Source: JBOZRQ01 sp050789255 (lineage in GTDB: Bacteria > Bacillota > Sulfobacillia > Symbiobacteriales > Symbiobacteriaceae). From it: a stretch of 50,561 nucleotides of DNA. The position numbers were made by a program, and so were the translations under genes. The stretch's first letter is position 1. Each line of letters opens with the position of its first letter. The stretch lies in contig JBOZRQ010000047.1 in assembly GCA_050789255.1 (NCBI GenBank), forward strand, positions 1 to 50,561, read 5' to 3'. Below, in pieces: positions 24,143 through 32,707 of this stretch. The notes beneath the pieces were generated by a model. That model saw nothing but the letters and a program-made list of their open reading frames with translations. It made no database searches and was not told the origin of the DNA.

Positions 24143-24860
24143 GACCGGTACCAGCGCCTGCACCGTAGCCGTGACCGACGGTGAGCTCGTGCTGGCTGAA
24201 CTTACCTTGCAGGTGCCCCGTGCGCACAGCACCCGGCTGATGCCGCTCATTGCCCAGGCGATCGCCGACAGCGGCCTTTCCAAGCAGGACCTGGACGCGG
24301 TGGTGGTGGGGGTGGGCCCTGGCTCCTTCACCGGACTGCGGATTGGACTCTCGACCGCCAAGGGTCTCGCCTTCGCCCTCAACAAGCCGTGCATCGGCGT
24401 GGGAACGCTCAAGGCGATGGCCTATGGCACCGGCGCTCAGATCGGCCTGGTAGTCCCTATGCTGGACGCCAAGCGGGGCGAGGTTTTTACGGGCGTCTAC
24501 GCGGCGGGCGACCGGGACCCCAACACCTGGGCGGAGCTGCTGCCCCCCAGCCATCTGTCCGTGGCGGCGTTGGCTGAGCGCTTGGCCGAGCTGCGCACCG
24601 GGCTGCGCCATACCTGGCAGTTCGTCACCGTGTGCGGCGATGTGGCGACCAAGTACGCCTCGGATCTGGGACTAGGCGAGGCCGTGCGCGTAGCCCCGGC
24701 CGGCGCCCTTTTGCCCCGCGCTTCGGCTGTGGCGGCGGTGGGACAGGCCCTGCTGGCCCAGGGGGCGCCCGCCGACCCCGATGCCCTGGCGCCGGTTTAT
24801 CTAAGGAAAAGTGAGGCCGAGCAGCTATGGGAAGCGAAGACATTGTCATCCTCCCGATGA
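24123..24860 (+). CDS. tsaB: tRNA t6A37 complex dimerization subunit
   Basis: TsaB is a non-catalytic ASKHA-fold partner of TsaD. Visible blocks: LALETGTSACTVAVTDGELV at the N terminus, VVVGVGPGSFTGLRIGLSTA near residue 60, and VPMLDAKRGEVFTGVY. Length 245 residues, normal. It begins inside tsaE and ends inside rimI. TsaD itself is encoded ~1.4 kb downstream after rimI, a small membrane protein gene and rnhA. Confidence 0.93.
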   Translation: MRILALETGTSACTVAVTDGELVLAELTLQVPRAHSTRLMPLIAQAIADSGLSKQDLDAVVVGVGPGSFTGLRIGLSTAKGLAFALNKPCIGVGTLKAMAYGTGAQIGLVVPMLDAKRGEVFTGVYAAGDRDPNTWAELLPPSHLSVAALAERLAELRTGLRHTWQFVTVCGDVATKYASDLGLGEAVRVAPAGALLPRASAVAAVGQALLAQGAPADPDALAPVYLRKSEAEQLWEAKTLSSSR

Positions 24861-25294
24861 CCCCTTTCGACTTGGACGGCGTAATGGAGGTCGAGAAGCT
24901 CTCCTTCCGCACGCCCTGGTCGCGCGACGCCTTTGAGGCCGAGCTGATGCAGACCTATACGGTATACCTGGTCGCCCGGGATGGCGATCGCCGGGTGGTG
25001 GCCTTTGGCGGCATGCACACGGTCTGGGAGGATTCCCACGTGACCAACATCGCCGTCCATCCCACTCACCGGGGGCGCGGGCTGGGCGAGCGCATGATGC
25101 ATGAGTTGATCGCCCGGGCCGTGGCCCGTGGCTGCAACCGCATGACGCTCGAGGTCCGGGTCACCAATACCACCGCGCAGAACCTCTATCGCAAGTTGGG
25201 CTTTATTACCTCGCCCGGGGCCGTGCGGAAGGGCTACTACACGGACACCGGCGAGGATGCGGTTGTCATGTGGAAGGATCCTCTTAGTGAGTGA
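24827..25294 (+). CDS. rimI: Ribosomal-protein-alanine N-acetyltransferase (GNAT)
   Basis: A 155-residue GNAT with the acetyl-CoA loop HRGRGLGERMMHELIARAVA (R/Q-x-x-G-x-G/A pattern), the beta strand VTNIAVHP before it, and NTTAQNLYRKLGFIT after it, as in RimI, which acetylates the N-terminal alanine of ribosomal protein S18 and possibly other targets. Genetic linkage with tsaB is also typical of rimI. It overlaps tsaB by 34 bases; no long non-coding gap. Confidence 0.9.
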   Translation: MGSEDIVILPMTPFDLDGVMEVEKLSFRTPWSRDAFEAELMQTYTVYLVARDGDRRVVAFGGMHTVWEDSHVTNIAVHPTHRGRGLGERMMHELIARAVARGCNRMTLEVRVTNTTAQNLYRKLGFITSPGAVRKGYYTDTGEDAVVMWKDPLSE

Positions 25295-25386
25295 CAGCGG
25301 AGGCAGCCACTGACCTCCGCTTAACTCATTTATATGTCACCCCCCAAACCCTTCAAGCGTAGACTGTGAAGGAGGAGGTGACTTCA

Positions 25387-25680
25387 ATGCAGAACGACTG
25401 GATCACCCTCTCCACCTTGGGGACCTTCGCTGGGACGGTCTTCGCTGTGACGCTCATCTCCCAGTTCCTCAAGGGTGTTGTCGACAAGATGGTCAAGACT
25501 CCCACCCGCCTGCTGGTTCTGTTGATCGCCTGGGCTGTGCTGCTGGGACGGCAGTATATCATGGCCGGCGACCTGAGTTTCGAGGGCGTCTTCATGGATC
25601 TGCTCAATGGCTTCATGGTCGCACTGTCCGCGATGGGCGCCCATTCCATTGTGAAAGACAACCTGCAGCAGTGGAAGTAA
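25387..25680 (+). CDS. Small membrane protein, holin-like
   Basis: A 97-residue protein with two or three hydrophobic segments (LSTLGTFAGTVFAVTLISQF, LLVLLIAWAVLLGRQYIMAG, LLNGFMVALSAMGAHSIV). The size and layout resemble phage-type holins or small spore membrane proteins, but I recognise no specific family. The ATG at 25387 follows a perfect aaggaggaggtgac; an earlier frame start at 25366 overlaps this site. It sits between rimI and rnhA with its own terminator. Confidence 0.7.
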   Translation: MQNDWITLSTLGTFAGTVFAVTLISQFLKGVVDKMVKTPTRLLVLLIAWAVLLGRQYIMAGDLSFEGVFMDLLNGFMVALSAMGAHSIVKDNLQQWK

Positions 25681-25709
25681 GCTACGCAGTAACGGTATAC
25701 TGAAAGACA

Positions 25710-25738
25710 CGGCGCCGTCTGACGCTGCGCCGGTTTTT
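25710..25738 (+). terminator. Intrinsic terminator after the small membrane protein gene
   Basis: Stem cggcgc (25710-25715) / gcgccg (25727-25732), loop of 11, then five T residues (25734-25738). Confidence 0.7.
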
Positions 25739-25751
25739 GTACGGGAGGCGG

Positions 25752-26213
25752 TTGAGCCTGACCGAGCTTCGCACTGTCACGATTTACACCGACGGCGCCT
25801 GCTCCGGCAACCCCGGCCCTGGCGGCTGGGGTGCCATACTTATGTACGGGGAGCACAAGCGGGAGCTCTCCGGCTTTGCCGCGCTTACCACGAACAACCG
25901 CATGGAGATCATGGCGGCCATTGAGGCGCTGCGAGCGCTGAAGTCGCCCTGCGCAGTGAAGCTGTACAGCGACAGCGCCTACCTGGTGAACGCATTCCTC
26001 CAGAACTGGCTCCGCAACTGGCAACGGAACGGCTGGGTCAACAGCAAGAAGGATCCGGTGGAGAACCAGGACCTTTGGCGAGAGTTGCTGGATGTTATGA
26101 AGCCCCATAAGGTCGAGTGGAACAAGGTGAAGGGGCACGCCGACAACCCCTATAACAATCGGTGCGATGAACTGGCGCGTGCGGCCATCGCCAGCAAGGG
26201 CGCCCAACCGTAA
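25752..26213 (+). CDS. rnhA: Ribonuclease HI
   Basis: RNase HI cuts the RNA strand of RNA-DNA hybrids. The 153-residue protein shows all four carboxylates: Asp in TIYTDGACSGNPGPGGWGA, Glu in NNRMEIMAAIEAL, Asp in KLYSDSAYLVNAF, and Asp in HADNPYNNRCDELA, with the conserved His. The basic handle region (NWLRNWQRNGWVNSKKDP) of E. coli-type enzymes is present. Start uncertain: TTG at 25752 is used, but the site gggagg is close to it and an upstream TTG at 25737 overlaps the terminator. Confidence 0.93.
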   Translation: MSLTELRTVTIYTDGACSGNPGPGGWGAILMYGEHKRELSGFAALTTNNRMEIMAAIEALRALKSPCAVKLYSDSAYLVNAFLQNWLRNWQRNGWVNSKKDPVENQDLWRELLDVMKPHKVEWNKVKGHADNPYNNRCDELARAAIASKGAQP

Positions 26214-26227
26214 GGAGCTGACTGGGT

Positions 26228-27235
26228 TTGAGGGAGTCGCTGATCCTGGGGATCGAATCCTCCTGCGATGAGACCGCCGCAGCGGTTGTCGCAGGGGGGC
26301 GAAAAGTCTTGTCGAATATCATCGCAAGTCAGGTCGACTTGCATAAGAAATACGGCGGGGTTGTGCCGGAGATCGCCTCTCGCAAGCACCTGGAGTCGGT
26401 GCTCCCGACCATCAGGGAGGCGCTGGCGCAAGCCGGCACCACCTTAGAGGAGATCGACGCCATCGCCGTCACCCACGGGCCCGGCCTGGTGGGCGCCCTT
26501 CTGGTTGGACTGAGCGCCGCGAAGGCCATCGCCTTTGCGCTGGACAAGCCCCTGATCGGCGTCAACCACCTCCAGGGGCACATCTACGCCAACTTCCTCA
26601 CAGAGGAGCCGCCTGAGTACCCGCTGATTTGCCTGATCGTGAGCGGCGGCCACACCGACCTGATCTACATGACCGGCCACGGCGAAATGGAGCTGCTCGG
26701 CCGCACCCGCGACGATGCCGCCGGCGAAGCCTTCGACAAGGTCGCCCGCTCGGTGGGGCTCGGGTATCCTGGCGGCCCCCAGGTGGAAAAGCTGGCGGCC
26801 AGCGGAAACCCCGAAGCAGTGCCGCTCCCCCGCGCCCACACCGACACGCCGTATGACTTCAGCTTCAGCGGACTGAAGACCGCGGTGCTGCAATACGTCC
26901 AGAAGAGGGGAACGCTGACCGACGAGCAGCGCGCCGACCTAGCCGCCAGCTTCCAGCGTGCCGTAACCGGGGCCCTCGCAGAGAAGACGCTGCGGGCGGT
27001 CAGGGAGAAGGGGGTCCGCCAGGTGATCCTGGCCGGCGGCGTGGCGGCGAACGGCGCCCTGCGCCGGGCCATGCGGGAGACCCTGGAGCCCCACGGCATC
27101 CGGCTGGGCTACCCGCCGCCCGTTCTCTGCACCGACAACGCCGCCATGATCGCTGCCGCCGGCCACTACCTGTGGCAGTCCGGCGTGCGGCACGACCTCG
27201 ACCTGAACGCCGTCCCGAGCCTGGGGTTGCTGTAA
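26228..27235 (+). CDS. tsaD: tRNA threonylcarbamoyladenosine synthase catalytic subunit
   Basis: TsaD transfers the threonylcarbamoyl group from its adenylate to A37 of tRNA. The 335-residue ASKHA protein has ILGIESSCDETAAAVV, the metal-binding histidine pair in GVNHLQGHIYA, VSGGHTDLIYM, and the late VILAGGVAANGALRRAM and CTDNAAMIAAAGH. TTG start at 26228 with taaggag 11 bases upstream. It follows rnhA by 14 bases. Confidence 0.94.
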   Translation: MRESLILGIESSCDETAAAVVAGGRKVLSNIIASQVDLHKKYGGVVPEIASRKHLESVLPTIREALAQAGTTLEEIDAIAVTHGPGLVGALLVGLSAAKAIAFALDKPLIGVNHLQGHIYANFLTEEPPEYPLICLIVSGGHTDLIYMTGHGEMELLGRTRDDAAGEAFDKVARSVGLGYPGGPQVEKLAASGNPEAVPLPRAHTDTPYDFSFSGLKTAVLQYVQKRGTLTDEQRADLAASFQRAVTGALAEKTLRAVREKGVRQVILAGGVAANGALRRAMRETLEPHGIRLGYPPPVLCTDNAAMIAAAGHYLWQSGVRHDLDLNAVPSLGLL

Positions 27236-27242
27236 GAAGGGG

Positions 27243-27761
27243 GTGTCCGGACTGTCGCGCAAGCTGATTGATCTGCCCCGCCACGGACCGCTGAACTCGC
27301 TCCAGTACTGGCCCAAGCTGGTCAGCCCGCTGCGCGTGGTCTGGAACTTCATCTGCATCTACCTGGCCAAGTACTCGCCCTCGCTTACGCTCAAGTGCTT
27401 CCTGTACCGACTGACCGGCGCCACGATTGGCAAGAACGTCTCCATCGGCCTGGCCGTAGTGTTCGACGTCTTCTATCCCCACCTGATCACCATCGAAGAC
27501 AATGCGGTGGTGGGCTACAACTCGGTGATCCTCTGCCACGAGTTCCTGGTGCGCGGTGGACGCATCGGTCCGGTTGTGATCGGGCGCGACGTGATGATCG
27601 GCGCTAACAGCACCGTCTTGGCGGGCGTGACGATCGGCGCCGGCACCGAGGTCTCAGCGATGAGCCTGGTCAATAAGAATCTGCCGCCCGGCGTTCTGGC
27701 GGGAGGCGTTCCCGTGAGGGTGATCCGGGAGATTGGTCAGCCCAGTGAAGCCGGCAACTAG
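27243..27761 (+). CDS. Left-handed beta-helix acyltransferase (hexapeptide family)
   Basis: A 172-residue protein with an N-terminal hydrophobic/helical region (VVWNFICIYLAKYSPSLTLK) followed by hexapeptide-repeat coils: TIGKNVSIGLAVVFDVFYPH, then VVIGRDVMIGANSTVLAGVT, and ending VNKNLPPGVLAGGVPVRVIR, the common C-terminal motif of O-acetyltransferases. The active-site histidine may be in VILCHEF. Substrate unknown; sugars or envelope components are likely. GTG start at 27243, seven bases after tsaD. Confidence 0.85.
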   Translation: MSGLSRKLIDLPRHGPLNSLQYWPKLVSPLRVVWNFICIYLAKYSPSLTLKCFLYRLTGATIGKNVSIGLAVVFDVFYPHLITIEDNAVVGYNSVILCHEFLVRGGRIGPVVIGRDVMIGANSTVLAGVTIGAGTEVSAMSLVNKNLPPGVLAGGVPVRVIREIGQPSEAGN

Positions 27762-27775
27762 GAGGGTGCGCGCCA

Positions 27776-28684
27776 GTGAGCGGTCTTGACATCATTCGGG
27801 CCATTCAGACGCTCCAGAGCCCCGGCCTCAACTCGTTCTTTCATGTGATCACCAATCTGCACGAAACAACGACCTACATCCTGCTCTTTGTGCCGGTCAT
27901 CTGGTTCTGGGATAAGAAGTTTGGGCGCTACCTGATCTCGGTGCTCGTGCTGGGCATCTGGTCGAACGCCGCGCTCAAGTATGGCTTCAACACAAGTCGC
28001 CCCTCCCCGGAGGACGTAACCGTTCTCTACCCGGAGACGGGGACCGGTCCCGCCTTCCCCAGCGGCCATTCCCAGAACCCGCTCATGATCTGGGGGGCGG
28101 TGGCGCTGCGGGTGCACAAGCGCTGGTTCACGGTCTTCGCAGCGGTCCTGGTCTTCCTGATCGGCTTTTCCCGGCTGTACGCCGGCCTGCACTGGCCGCT
28201 GGACGTGATCGGGGGCTGGGCGATCGGCGCAGCGATGCTGGCCTTCTTTGAGGTGACCCGCTCCTTCTGGACCGGGGAGCGCATGGGCCTTCCCTTGAAG
28301 CTTCTCTTCGCCACTGCCATTCCGCTGGCCACGCTCCTGCTGGCATGGTGGTCGCCCCAGTGGAACGTCCCGGCCGAAATGGCCGACGAAAGCTGGATCA
28401 TGACCGGCGCCTACCTTGGCTTCTGGGCCGGGTCGATCCTGGAGGAGGAGTTCGTGGGCTTCAACCCGCGGCTGGGGAGCATAGTCACGCACGTGATCAA
28501 GCTGGTCCTTGGCCTTGCCATGGTCATGGGCGTCCGGTACGGGCTGAAGGCTGTGTTCCCGGAAGTCGCTCTGTTCGACGCAATCCGGTACTTCTTCGTG
28601 GCCATCACCGCGTCGCTGCTGGCGCCCCTGGTTTTTGCCCGGTTCCTCGCGGCGCCCCCGGCTGGACGTTCTGTGGCAGGTTAG
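27776..28684 (+). CDS. PAP2-family membrane phosphatase
   Basis: A 302-residue integral membrane protein with the three-part acid-phosphatase signature: K-x6-RP in KYGFNTSRPSP, PSGH in FPSGHSQNP, and SR-x5-H in FSRLYAGLHWPLDV. About seven to eight transmembrane helices surround these motifs. Relatives act on phosphatidic acid, undecaprenyl diphosphate or similar lipids. GTG start at 27776 with ggagggtgcg upstream. Its stop lies within the palindrome GGTTAGCGTAACC (28679-28691), which may form a small hairpin. Confidence 0.88.
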   Translation: MSGLDIIRAIQTLQSPGLNSFFHVITNLHETTTYILLFVPVIWFWDKKFGRYLISVLVLGIWSNAALKYGFNTSRPSPEDVTVLYPETGTGPAFPSGHSQNPLMIWGAVALRVHKRWFTVFAAVLVFLIGFSRLYAGLHWPLDVIGGWAIGAAMLAFFEVTRSFWTGERMGLPLKLLFATAIPLATLLLAWWSPQWNVPAEMADESWIMTGAYLGFWAGSILEEEFVGFNPRLGSIVTHVIKLVLGLAMVMGVRYGLKAVFPEVALFDAIRYFFVAITASLLAPLVFARFLAAPPAGRSVAG

Positions 28685-28729
28685 CGTAACCTATAGTACC
28701 GCTGCGACGTTTTGAAAGGAGCGGAGGCT

Positions 28730-29248
28730 ATGTTCTACGCCCTCAGGGGCGACGTCCCCCAGGTGGCGGAAGGCGTGTTTGTGGCGCCCGGGGCGCAGGT
28801 GGTCGGGCGGGTATCCCTCGCCCCCGAGTCCAGCGTCTGGTTCAACGCCGTTTTGCGGGGCGACGTCGATTCGATCACCGTCGGCAGCGGCACCAATATT
28901 CAAGATCTCTCGCTGGTCCATTGCGATGCCGGTTTTCCGACTGTCATCGGCAGTGACTGCACAATCGGTCATTCGTGTATCATTCACGGTTGCACGATTG
29001 GTGACAACGTATTGGTGGGGATGGGCACAACCATCCTCAATGGGGCGAAGATTGGCGATAACTGTCTGATTGGCGCTGGCAGCCTGATCACCGAGGGCAA
29101 GGAGTTTCCCCCCGGCTCGGTGATTATGGGGCGCCCGGCCAAGGTTGTCCGGGAGGTCAGTGACCGGGAACTCGACATGATTCGTCGCGGGCATTTAAAC
29201 TACAAACAAAACGCAAAGAAATATGCAGATGGCGGTTCGGCGGTATAG
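28730..29248 (+). CDS. Gamma-carbonic-anhydrase-like protein
   Basis: A 172-residue left-handed beta-helix protein of the gamma-carbonic anhydrase/PaaY group. Typical features are PESSVWFNAVLRGDVDSITV, NIQDLSLVHCDAGFPTVIG with the first zinc histidine, and IGHSCIIHGCTIGDNVLVGM with the other two zinc histidines. The three zinc ligands are therefore in place. Carbonic anhydrase activity is not certain for this subgroup; many members have other or unknown roles. ATG at 28730 with aaaggagcggagg upstream. Confidence 0.87.
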   Translation: MFYALRGDVPQVAEGVFVAPGAQVVGRVSLAPESSVWFNAVLRGDVDSITVGSGTNIQDLSLVHCDAGFPTVIGSDCTIGHSCIIHGCTIGDNVLVGMGTTILNGAKIGDNCLIGAGSLITEGKEFPPGSVIMGRPAKVVREVSDRELDMIRRGHLNYKQNAKKYADGGSAV

Positions 29249-29338
29249 CCGGGCCTCCCCTTGTCTATCATTAACTGATAAGTTATCGGGATGATGAGCT
29301 ATTGGGGGGCTTGACCGTCCACGGAGGAGGAAGCCAGG

Positions 29339-30748
29339 TTGCTCAAGGCCCAAAAAGTCCACTTCATCGCAATCGGCGGATACGGCATGAGCGGGCTGGC
29401 AATGGTGCTGCTCAAGGCCGGCGTTCCGGTTTCGGGCTCCGACGTGGCTAGCTCTACCCGTACGGAGAAGCTGCGGGAGGCGGGCGCCGAAGTCCATATT
29501 GGAGCACACGACGCAAAATACATCGACGGCGCCGACGTGGTGGTCTACAGCACGCAGGTCCCCGACGACAACCCCGAACTGGCCGCAGCCCGGCAACAGG
29601 GGCTGCGGGTGTTGCATCGCTCTGAGCTCCTGGCGGAGTTCATTAACCGGCAGGCGGGCGTCGCCATTGCCGGCACTCACGGAAAGACCACGACCACGTC
29701 GATGGCAGCGCTGCTACTGGAGCGGTGCGGCCTGGATCCCACCATTTTGGTGGGCGGGGAAATGGAAGCGATCGGCGGTACTGGCAAGGCCGGGAAGGGT
29801 CCCTATGTGGTGGCGGAGGCGGACGAGAGCGACCGGTCGTTCCTGCGGTACTTTCCGACGGTCACCGTGGTCACCAACGTCGAAGCTGAGCACTTGGAGC
29901 ACTGGCAAGGCAGTTTCGACAGGATTGTTGATGGGTTCCGGCAGTATCTCAGCCAGGTAAAGCCCGAGGGGCTGGCGATCCTCTGCGGGGATGATGCCAC
30001 GCTCCGGGCTCTGGGTGATGAGATGCTCGGAACCGAAGGCCGCGCAGACGTTGTTTACTACGGCACAACCGCCGGCTGCCAGTGGGAGGCTCGCAACATC
30101 CACCCCTGGGCAAACGGCATCGCTTATGAATGTGTGCGGGAAGGCAGGGTGCTGGGCGAAATTCGCCTCCCTGTGCCGGGCCGCCATAATGCCCTGAACT
30201 CCCTGGGCGCCATCGTAGCGGGAGACCACCTGGGCCTGCCCTTCGAGCGGATGCGCGAAGTGTTGCTCGGGTTTGGCAACGCCAAGCGGCGGTACCAGGT
30301 CTGGGCCGATTTGAACGATATTACCGTGGTCGACGACTACGCCCACCATCCCACGGAGATCCGGGCGACCCTGGCAGCAGCCAAAGAGCGGGCCGGGCGC
30401 CGGGTGGTGGCGGTCTTCCAGCCGCAGCGGTACTCCCGCACCCACTGGCTGATGAACGAGTTCGCCGCCGCCTTCGGCGACGCCGACGTGCTGGTGCTGA
30501 CCAAGATTTACAGCCCGCCCGGGGAGCAGCCGATCCCTGGCGTCTCCTCGGAGGTGCTGGCGGAAAAGATCGAGCAGAACACCGGGCGCAAGGTCCTGCT
30601 GCTTTCCGACAAGCAGGAGATCCTGTCCTACCTGCTCCGGACGGTGCAGCCCGGGGATACGGTGCTAACCATGGGGGCGGGCGATATCTGGACGGTGGCG
30701 CAGGCCCTCAGTGAACGACTGCGCAACGCAAGCGGGGTAGCCCTCTAG
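29339..30748 (+). CDS. murC: UDP-N-acetylmuramate-L-alanine ligase
   Basis: MurC adds L-alanine to UDP-MurNAc, the first peptide-forming step of peptidoglycan. The 469-residue protein has the N-terminal UDP-binding loop FIAIGGYGMSGLAMVLL, the ATP P-loop AGTHGKTTTTSM, EADESDRSFLRYFP, NVEAEHLEHW, and VDDYAHHPTEIRATL in the C-terminal domain. TTG start at 29339 with acggaggagg upstream. A palindrome GATAAGTTATC (29277-29287) and a weak TTGTCT/TATCGG pair lie in the 90-base leader. Confidence 0.95.
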   Translation: MLKAQKVHFIAIGGYGMSGLAMVLLKAGVPVSGSDVASSTRTEKLREAGAEVHIGAHDAKYIDGADVVVYSTQVPDDNPELAAARQQGLRVLHRSELLAEFINRQAGVAIAGTHGKTTTTSMAALLLERCGLDPTILVGGEMEAIGGTGKAGKGPYVVAEADESDRSFLRYFPTVTVVTNVEAEHLEHWQGSFDRIVDGFRQYLSQVKPEGLAILCGDDATLRALGDEMLGTEGRADVVYYGTTAGCQWEARNIHPWANGIAYECVREGRVLGEIRLPVPGRHNALNSLGAIVAGDHLGLPFERMREVLLGFGNAKRRYQVWADLNDITVVDDYAHHPTEIRATLAAAKERAGRRVVAVFQPQRYSRTHWLMNEFAAAFGDADVLVLTKIYSPPGEQPIPGVSSEVLAEKIEQNTGRKVLLLSDKQEILSYLLRTVQPGDTVLTMGAGDIWTVAQALSERLRNASGVAL

Positions 30749-30764
30749 GGGCTACCCCTCCCAT
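30734..30764. terminator. Terminator overlapping the murC stop
   Basis: Ten-base-pair stem ggggtagccc (30734-30743) / gggctacccc (30749-30758) with the murC stop in the loop. It faces the stop of the minus-strand small gene three bases further on, so it probably serves both. Confidence 0.8.
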
Positions 30765-30766
30765 TT

Positions 30767-30967
30767 TCACGGACGCCGATCGAGTGTGTCCACCCGGCGC
30801 ACCTTGTTCTCGTGCGGGTCGAAATCTTGTACGGCGGAGACCTCGGCACCGACGACGGGGGCTCTGTCGTGCGGAACTCGGACCAGATCGGCGAGCTCGG
30901 AGTTCTGCTCGTACATCAGCTGCATATAGGCGTTCGGGTCGATCTGATCGATCTCTTCTTCCAACAT
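30767..30967 (-). CDS. Small acidic hypothetical protein
   Basis: A 66-residue protein starting MLEEEIDQIDPNAYMQLMYE; the N half is acidic and helical and the C half contains a short beta-like VVGAEVSAVQDFDPHENKVR stretch. No family recognised. The ATG at 30967 has an excellent ggaggtgag site. It is convergent with murC and divergent from guaB. Its own promoter is not obvious in the ~100 bases upstream. Confidence 0.75.
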   Translation of the reverse strand: MLEEEIDQIDPNAYMQLMYEQNSELADLVRVPHDRAPVVGAEVSAVQDFDPHENKVRRVDTLDRRP

Positions 30968-31070
30968 CGGGCTCACCTCCACACATTTACAGTTGGTCGC
31001 AGGGCCAACCTAGGTGTTAGGTTCGCATTCGGACCGCTCTGGCATACCAACCGCACGTCAGATTGCTTGG

Positions 31071-31100
31071 TTGACCCTTTCGACGGCGTTATGGTATAAT
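31071..31100 (+). promoter_or_regulatory. Sigma-A promoter for guaB
   Basis: TTGACC (31071-31076), 18-base spacer, perfect TATAAT (31095-31100), giving a ~43-base leader before guaB. Confidence 0.8.
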
Positions 31101-31149
31101 GCCGGAAATCCTGAGGCTGGTAGCCCATTATTGGTGCGGAGGTAAGACG

Positions 31150-32610
31150 ATGAACGACAAATTCGGGCCCGAAGCGCTAACCTTCGACGACGTGCTTTTG
31201 GTGCCCGCCCGGTCGGAAGTTCTCCCCCGGGACGTGGACGTCAGTACCCGGCTTACCAAGACGATCAAGCTGAACACACCGCTGCTCTCCTCCGCTATGG
31301 ACACCGTTACTGAAGCCCGCATGGCCATCGCAATGGCCCGCGAGGGCGGCGTTGGCATTATTCACAAGTCCATGTCGATCGAGCGGCAGGCGGAAGAGGT
31401 GGACAAGGTCAAGCGGTCGGAGCACGGCATCATCGCCGACCCGGTCTTTGTCCATCCCGACGATATGATCGACGAGGCCCTCAAACTCATGGCCAAGTAC
31501 CGCATTTCGGGCGTGCCGGTCGTCGAGCGGGGCACCCGCAGGCTGGTGGGCATTCTCACCAACCGGGACCTGCGCTTTGAGGACAACTGGCATCAGCCGG
31601 TCGCCAACGCCATGACCAAGGAGAACCTGATCACCGCCCCGGTGGGGACCTCCCTGGATCAGGCCAAGGACATCCTGCGGCGCCGAAAGGTCGAGAAGCT
31701 CCCCCTGGTGGATGCCGAGGGGCACCTGAAGGGCCTGCTGACGATCAAGGACATTGAGAAGGCAAAGAAGTACCCGAACTCCGCCAAGGATGGGCGGGGA
31801 CGCCTCCTGTGCGGCGCAGCGGTGGGCAACTCGCCCGACCTGCTCTCCCGGGCCGGCGCCCTCGTCGAAGCCGGGGTCGACGTGGTCGTGCTGGACAGCG
31901 CCCACGGTCATTCGCAGGGCATTCTCGACAGCCTGCGCACGTTGAAGAAGAGCTTCCCCACCCTGCAGGTGATCGCCGGCAACGTGGCCACCTATGACGG
32001 CTGCCGGGACCTCATCGAGGCCGGCGCAGATGCGGTCAAGGTCGGCATCGGGCCGGGCTCCATCTGCACGACCCGTGTGGTGGCGGGCATTGGCGTCCCG
32101 CAGATCACAGCGGTGTACGAGTGCGCCCAGGCCGCTGCGGCCACCGACACCCCGATCATCTCCGACGGCGGCGTCAAGTACTCGGGCGACATCGTCAAGG
32201 CCATCGCCGCCGGCGCCAGCGCCGTCATGCTCGGCAGCCTCTTCGCCGGCACCGACGAGTCCCCCGGTGAAATGGAGATCTACCAGGGCCGCTCCTTCAA
32301 GGTGTACCGCGGCATGGGCTCGCTGGGCGCCATGAAGGAGGGCTCCGGCGACCGGTACTTCCAGGAGGGTGCGCCCAAGCTGGTGCCCGAGGGCATCGAA
32401 GGCCGCGTCCCCTACCGCGGCGCCGTCACCGAAACCATCTTCCAGCTCGTCGGCGGCCTCCGCGCCGGCATGGGCTACTGCGGCACCCCCACCATCGAGG
32501 ACCTGCGCAAGAACGGCAAATTCCGCCGCATCACCTCCGCTGGCCTCAAGGAGTCCCACCCCCACGACGTGCACATCACCAAGGAAGCGCCGAACTACTC
32601 GGGTTTCTGA
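31150..32610 (+). CDS. guaB: Inosine-5'-monophosphate dehydrogenase
   Basis: GuaB oxidises IMP to XMP, the committed step of GMP synthesis. The 486-residue protein has the barrel N-terminal block FDDVLLVPARSEVLPRDVDV, a CBS-domain pair (about residues 95-205: VFVHPDDMIDEALKLMAKYR and NLITAPVGTSLDQAKDILRR), and the catalytic loop GIGPGSICTTRVVAG with Cys306. YRGMGSLGAM and GVEGRVPYRG-like blocks close the active site. ATG at 31150 with gcggaggtaag upstream; an in-frame ATG at 31099 overlaps the -10 box and is rejected. Confidence 0.96.
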   Translation: MNDKFGPEALTFDDVLLVPARSEVLPRDVDVSTRLTKTIKLNTPLLSSAMDTVTEARMAIAMAREGGVGIIHKSMSIERQAEEVDKVKRSEHGIIADPVFVHPDDMIDEALKLMAKYRISGVPVVERGTRRLVGILTNRDLRFEDNWHQPVANAMTKENLITAPVGTSLDQAKDILRRRKVEKLPLVDAEGHLKGLLTIKDIEKAKKYPNSAKDGRGRLLCGAAVGNSPDLLSRAGALVEAGVDVVVLDSAHGHSQGILDSLRTLKKSFPTLQVIAGNVATYDGCRDLIEAGADAVKVGIGPGSICTTRVVAGIGVPQITAVYECAQAAAATDTPIISDGGVKYSGDIVKAIAAGASAVMLGSLFAGTDESPGEMEIYQGRSFKVYRGMGSLGAMKEGSGDRYFQEGAPKLVPEGIEGRVPYRGAVTETIFQLVGGLRAGMGYCGTPTIEDLRKNGKFRRITSAGLKESHPHDVHITKEAPNYSGF

Positions 32611-32707
32611 GGTTCCGAATTTCTTGGCGCTGATCAGTAATCCATGATGGTCCAATCGGCTGGGGGTGGCGGCTGTGGGGCTGGCGCATCGCCGCCGTCT
32701 TGCAAAG

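Noticed and set aside
22793..24412. A 539-codon antisense frame over fabI, tsaE and tsaB
   Set aside because: It mirrors three well recognised genes; long antisense frames are common at this GC content.
31099..31149. An earlier guaB start at the ATG at 31099
   Set aside because: It overlaps the TATAAT box of the promoter and would lie at or before the transcription start; ATG 31150 has a strong binding site.
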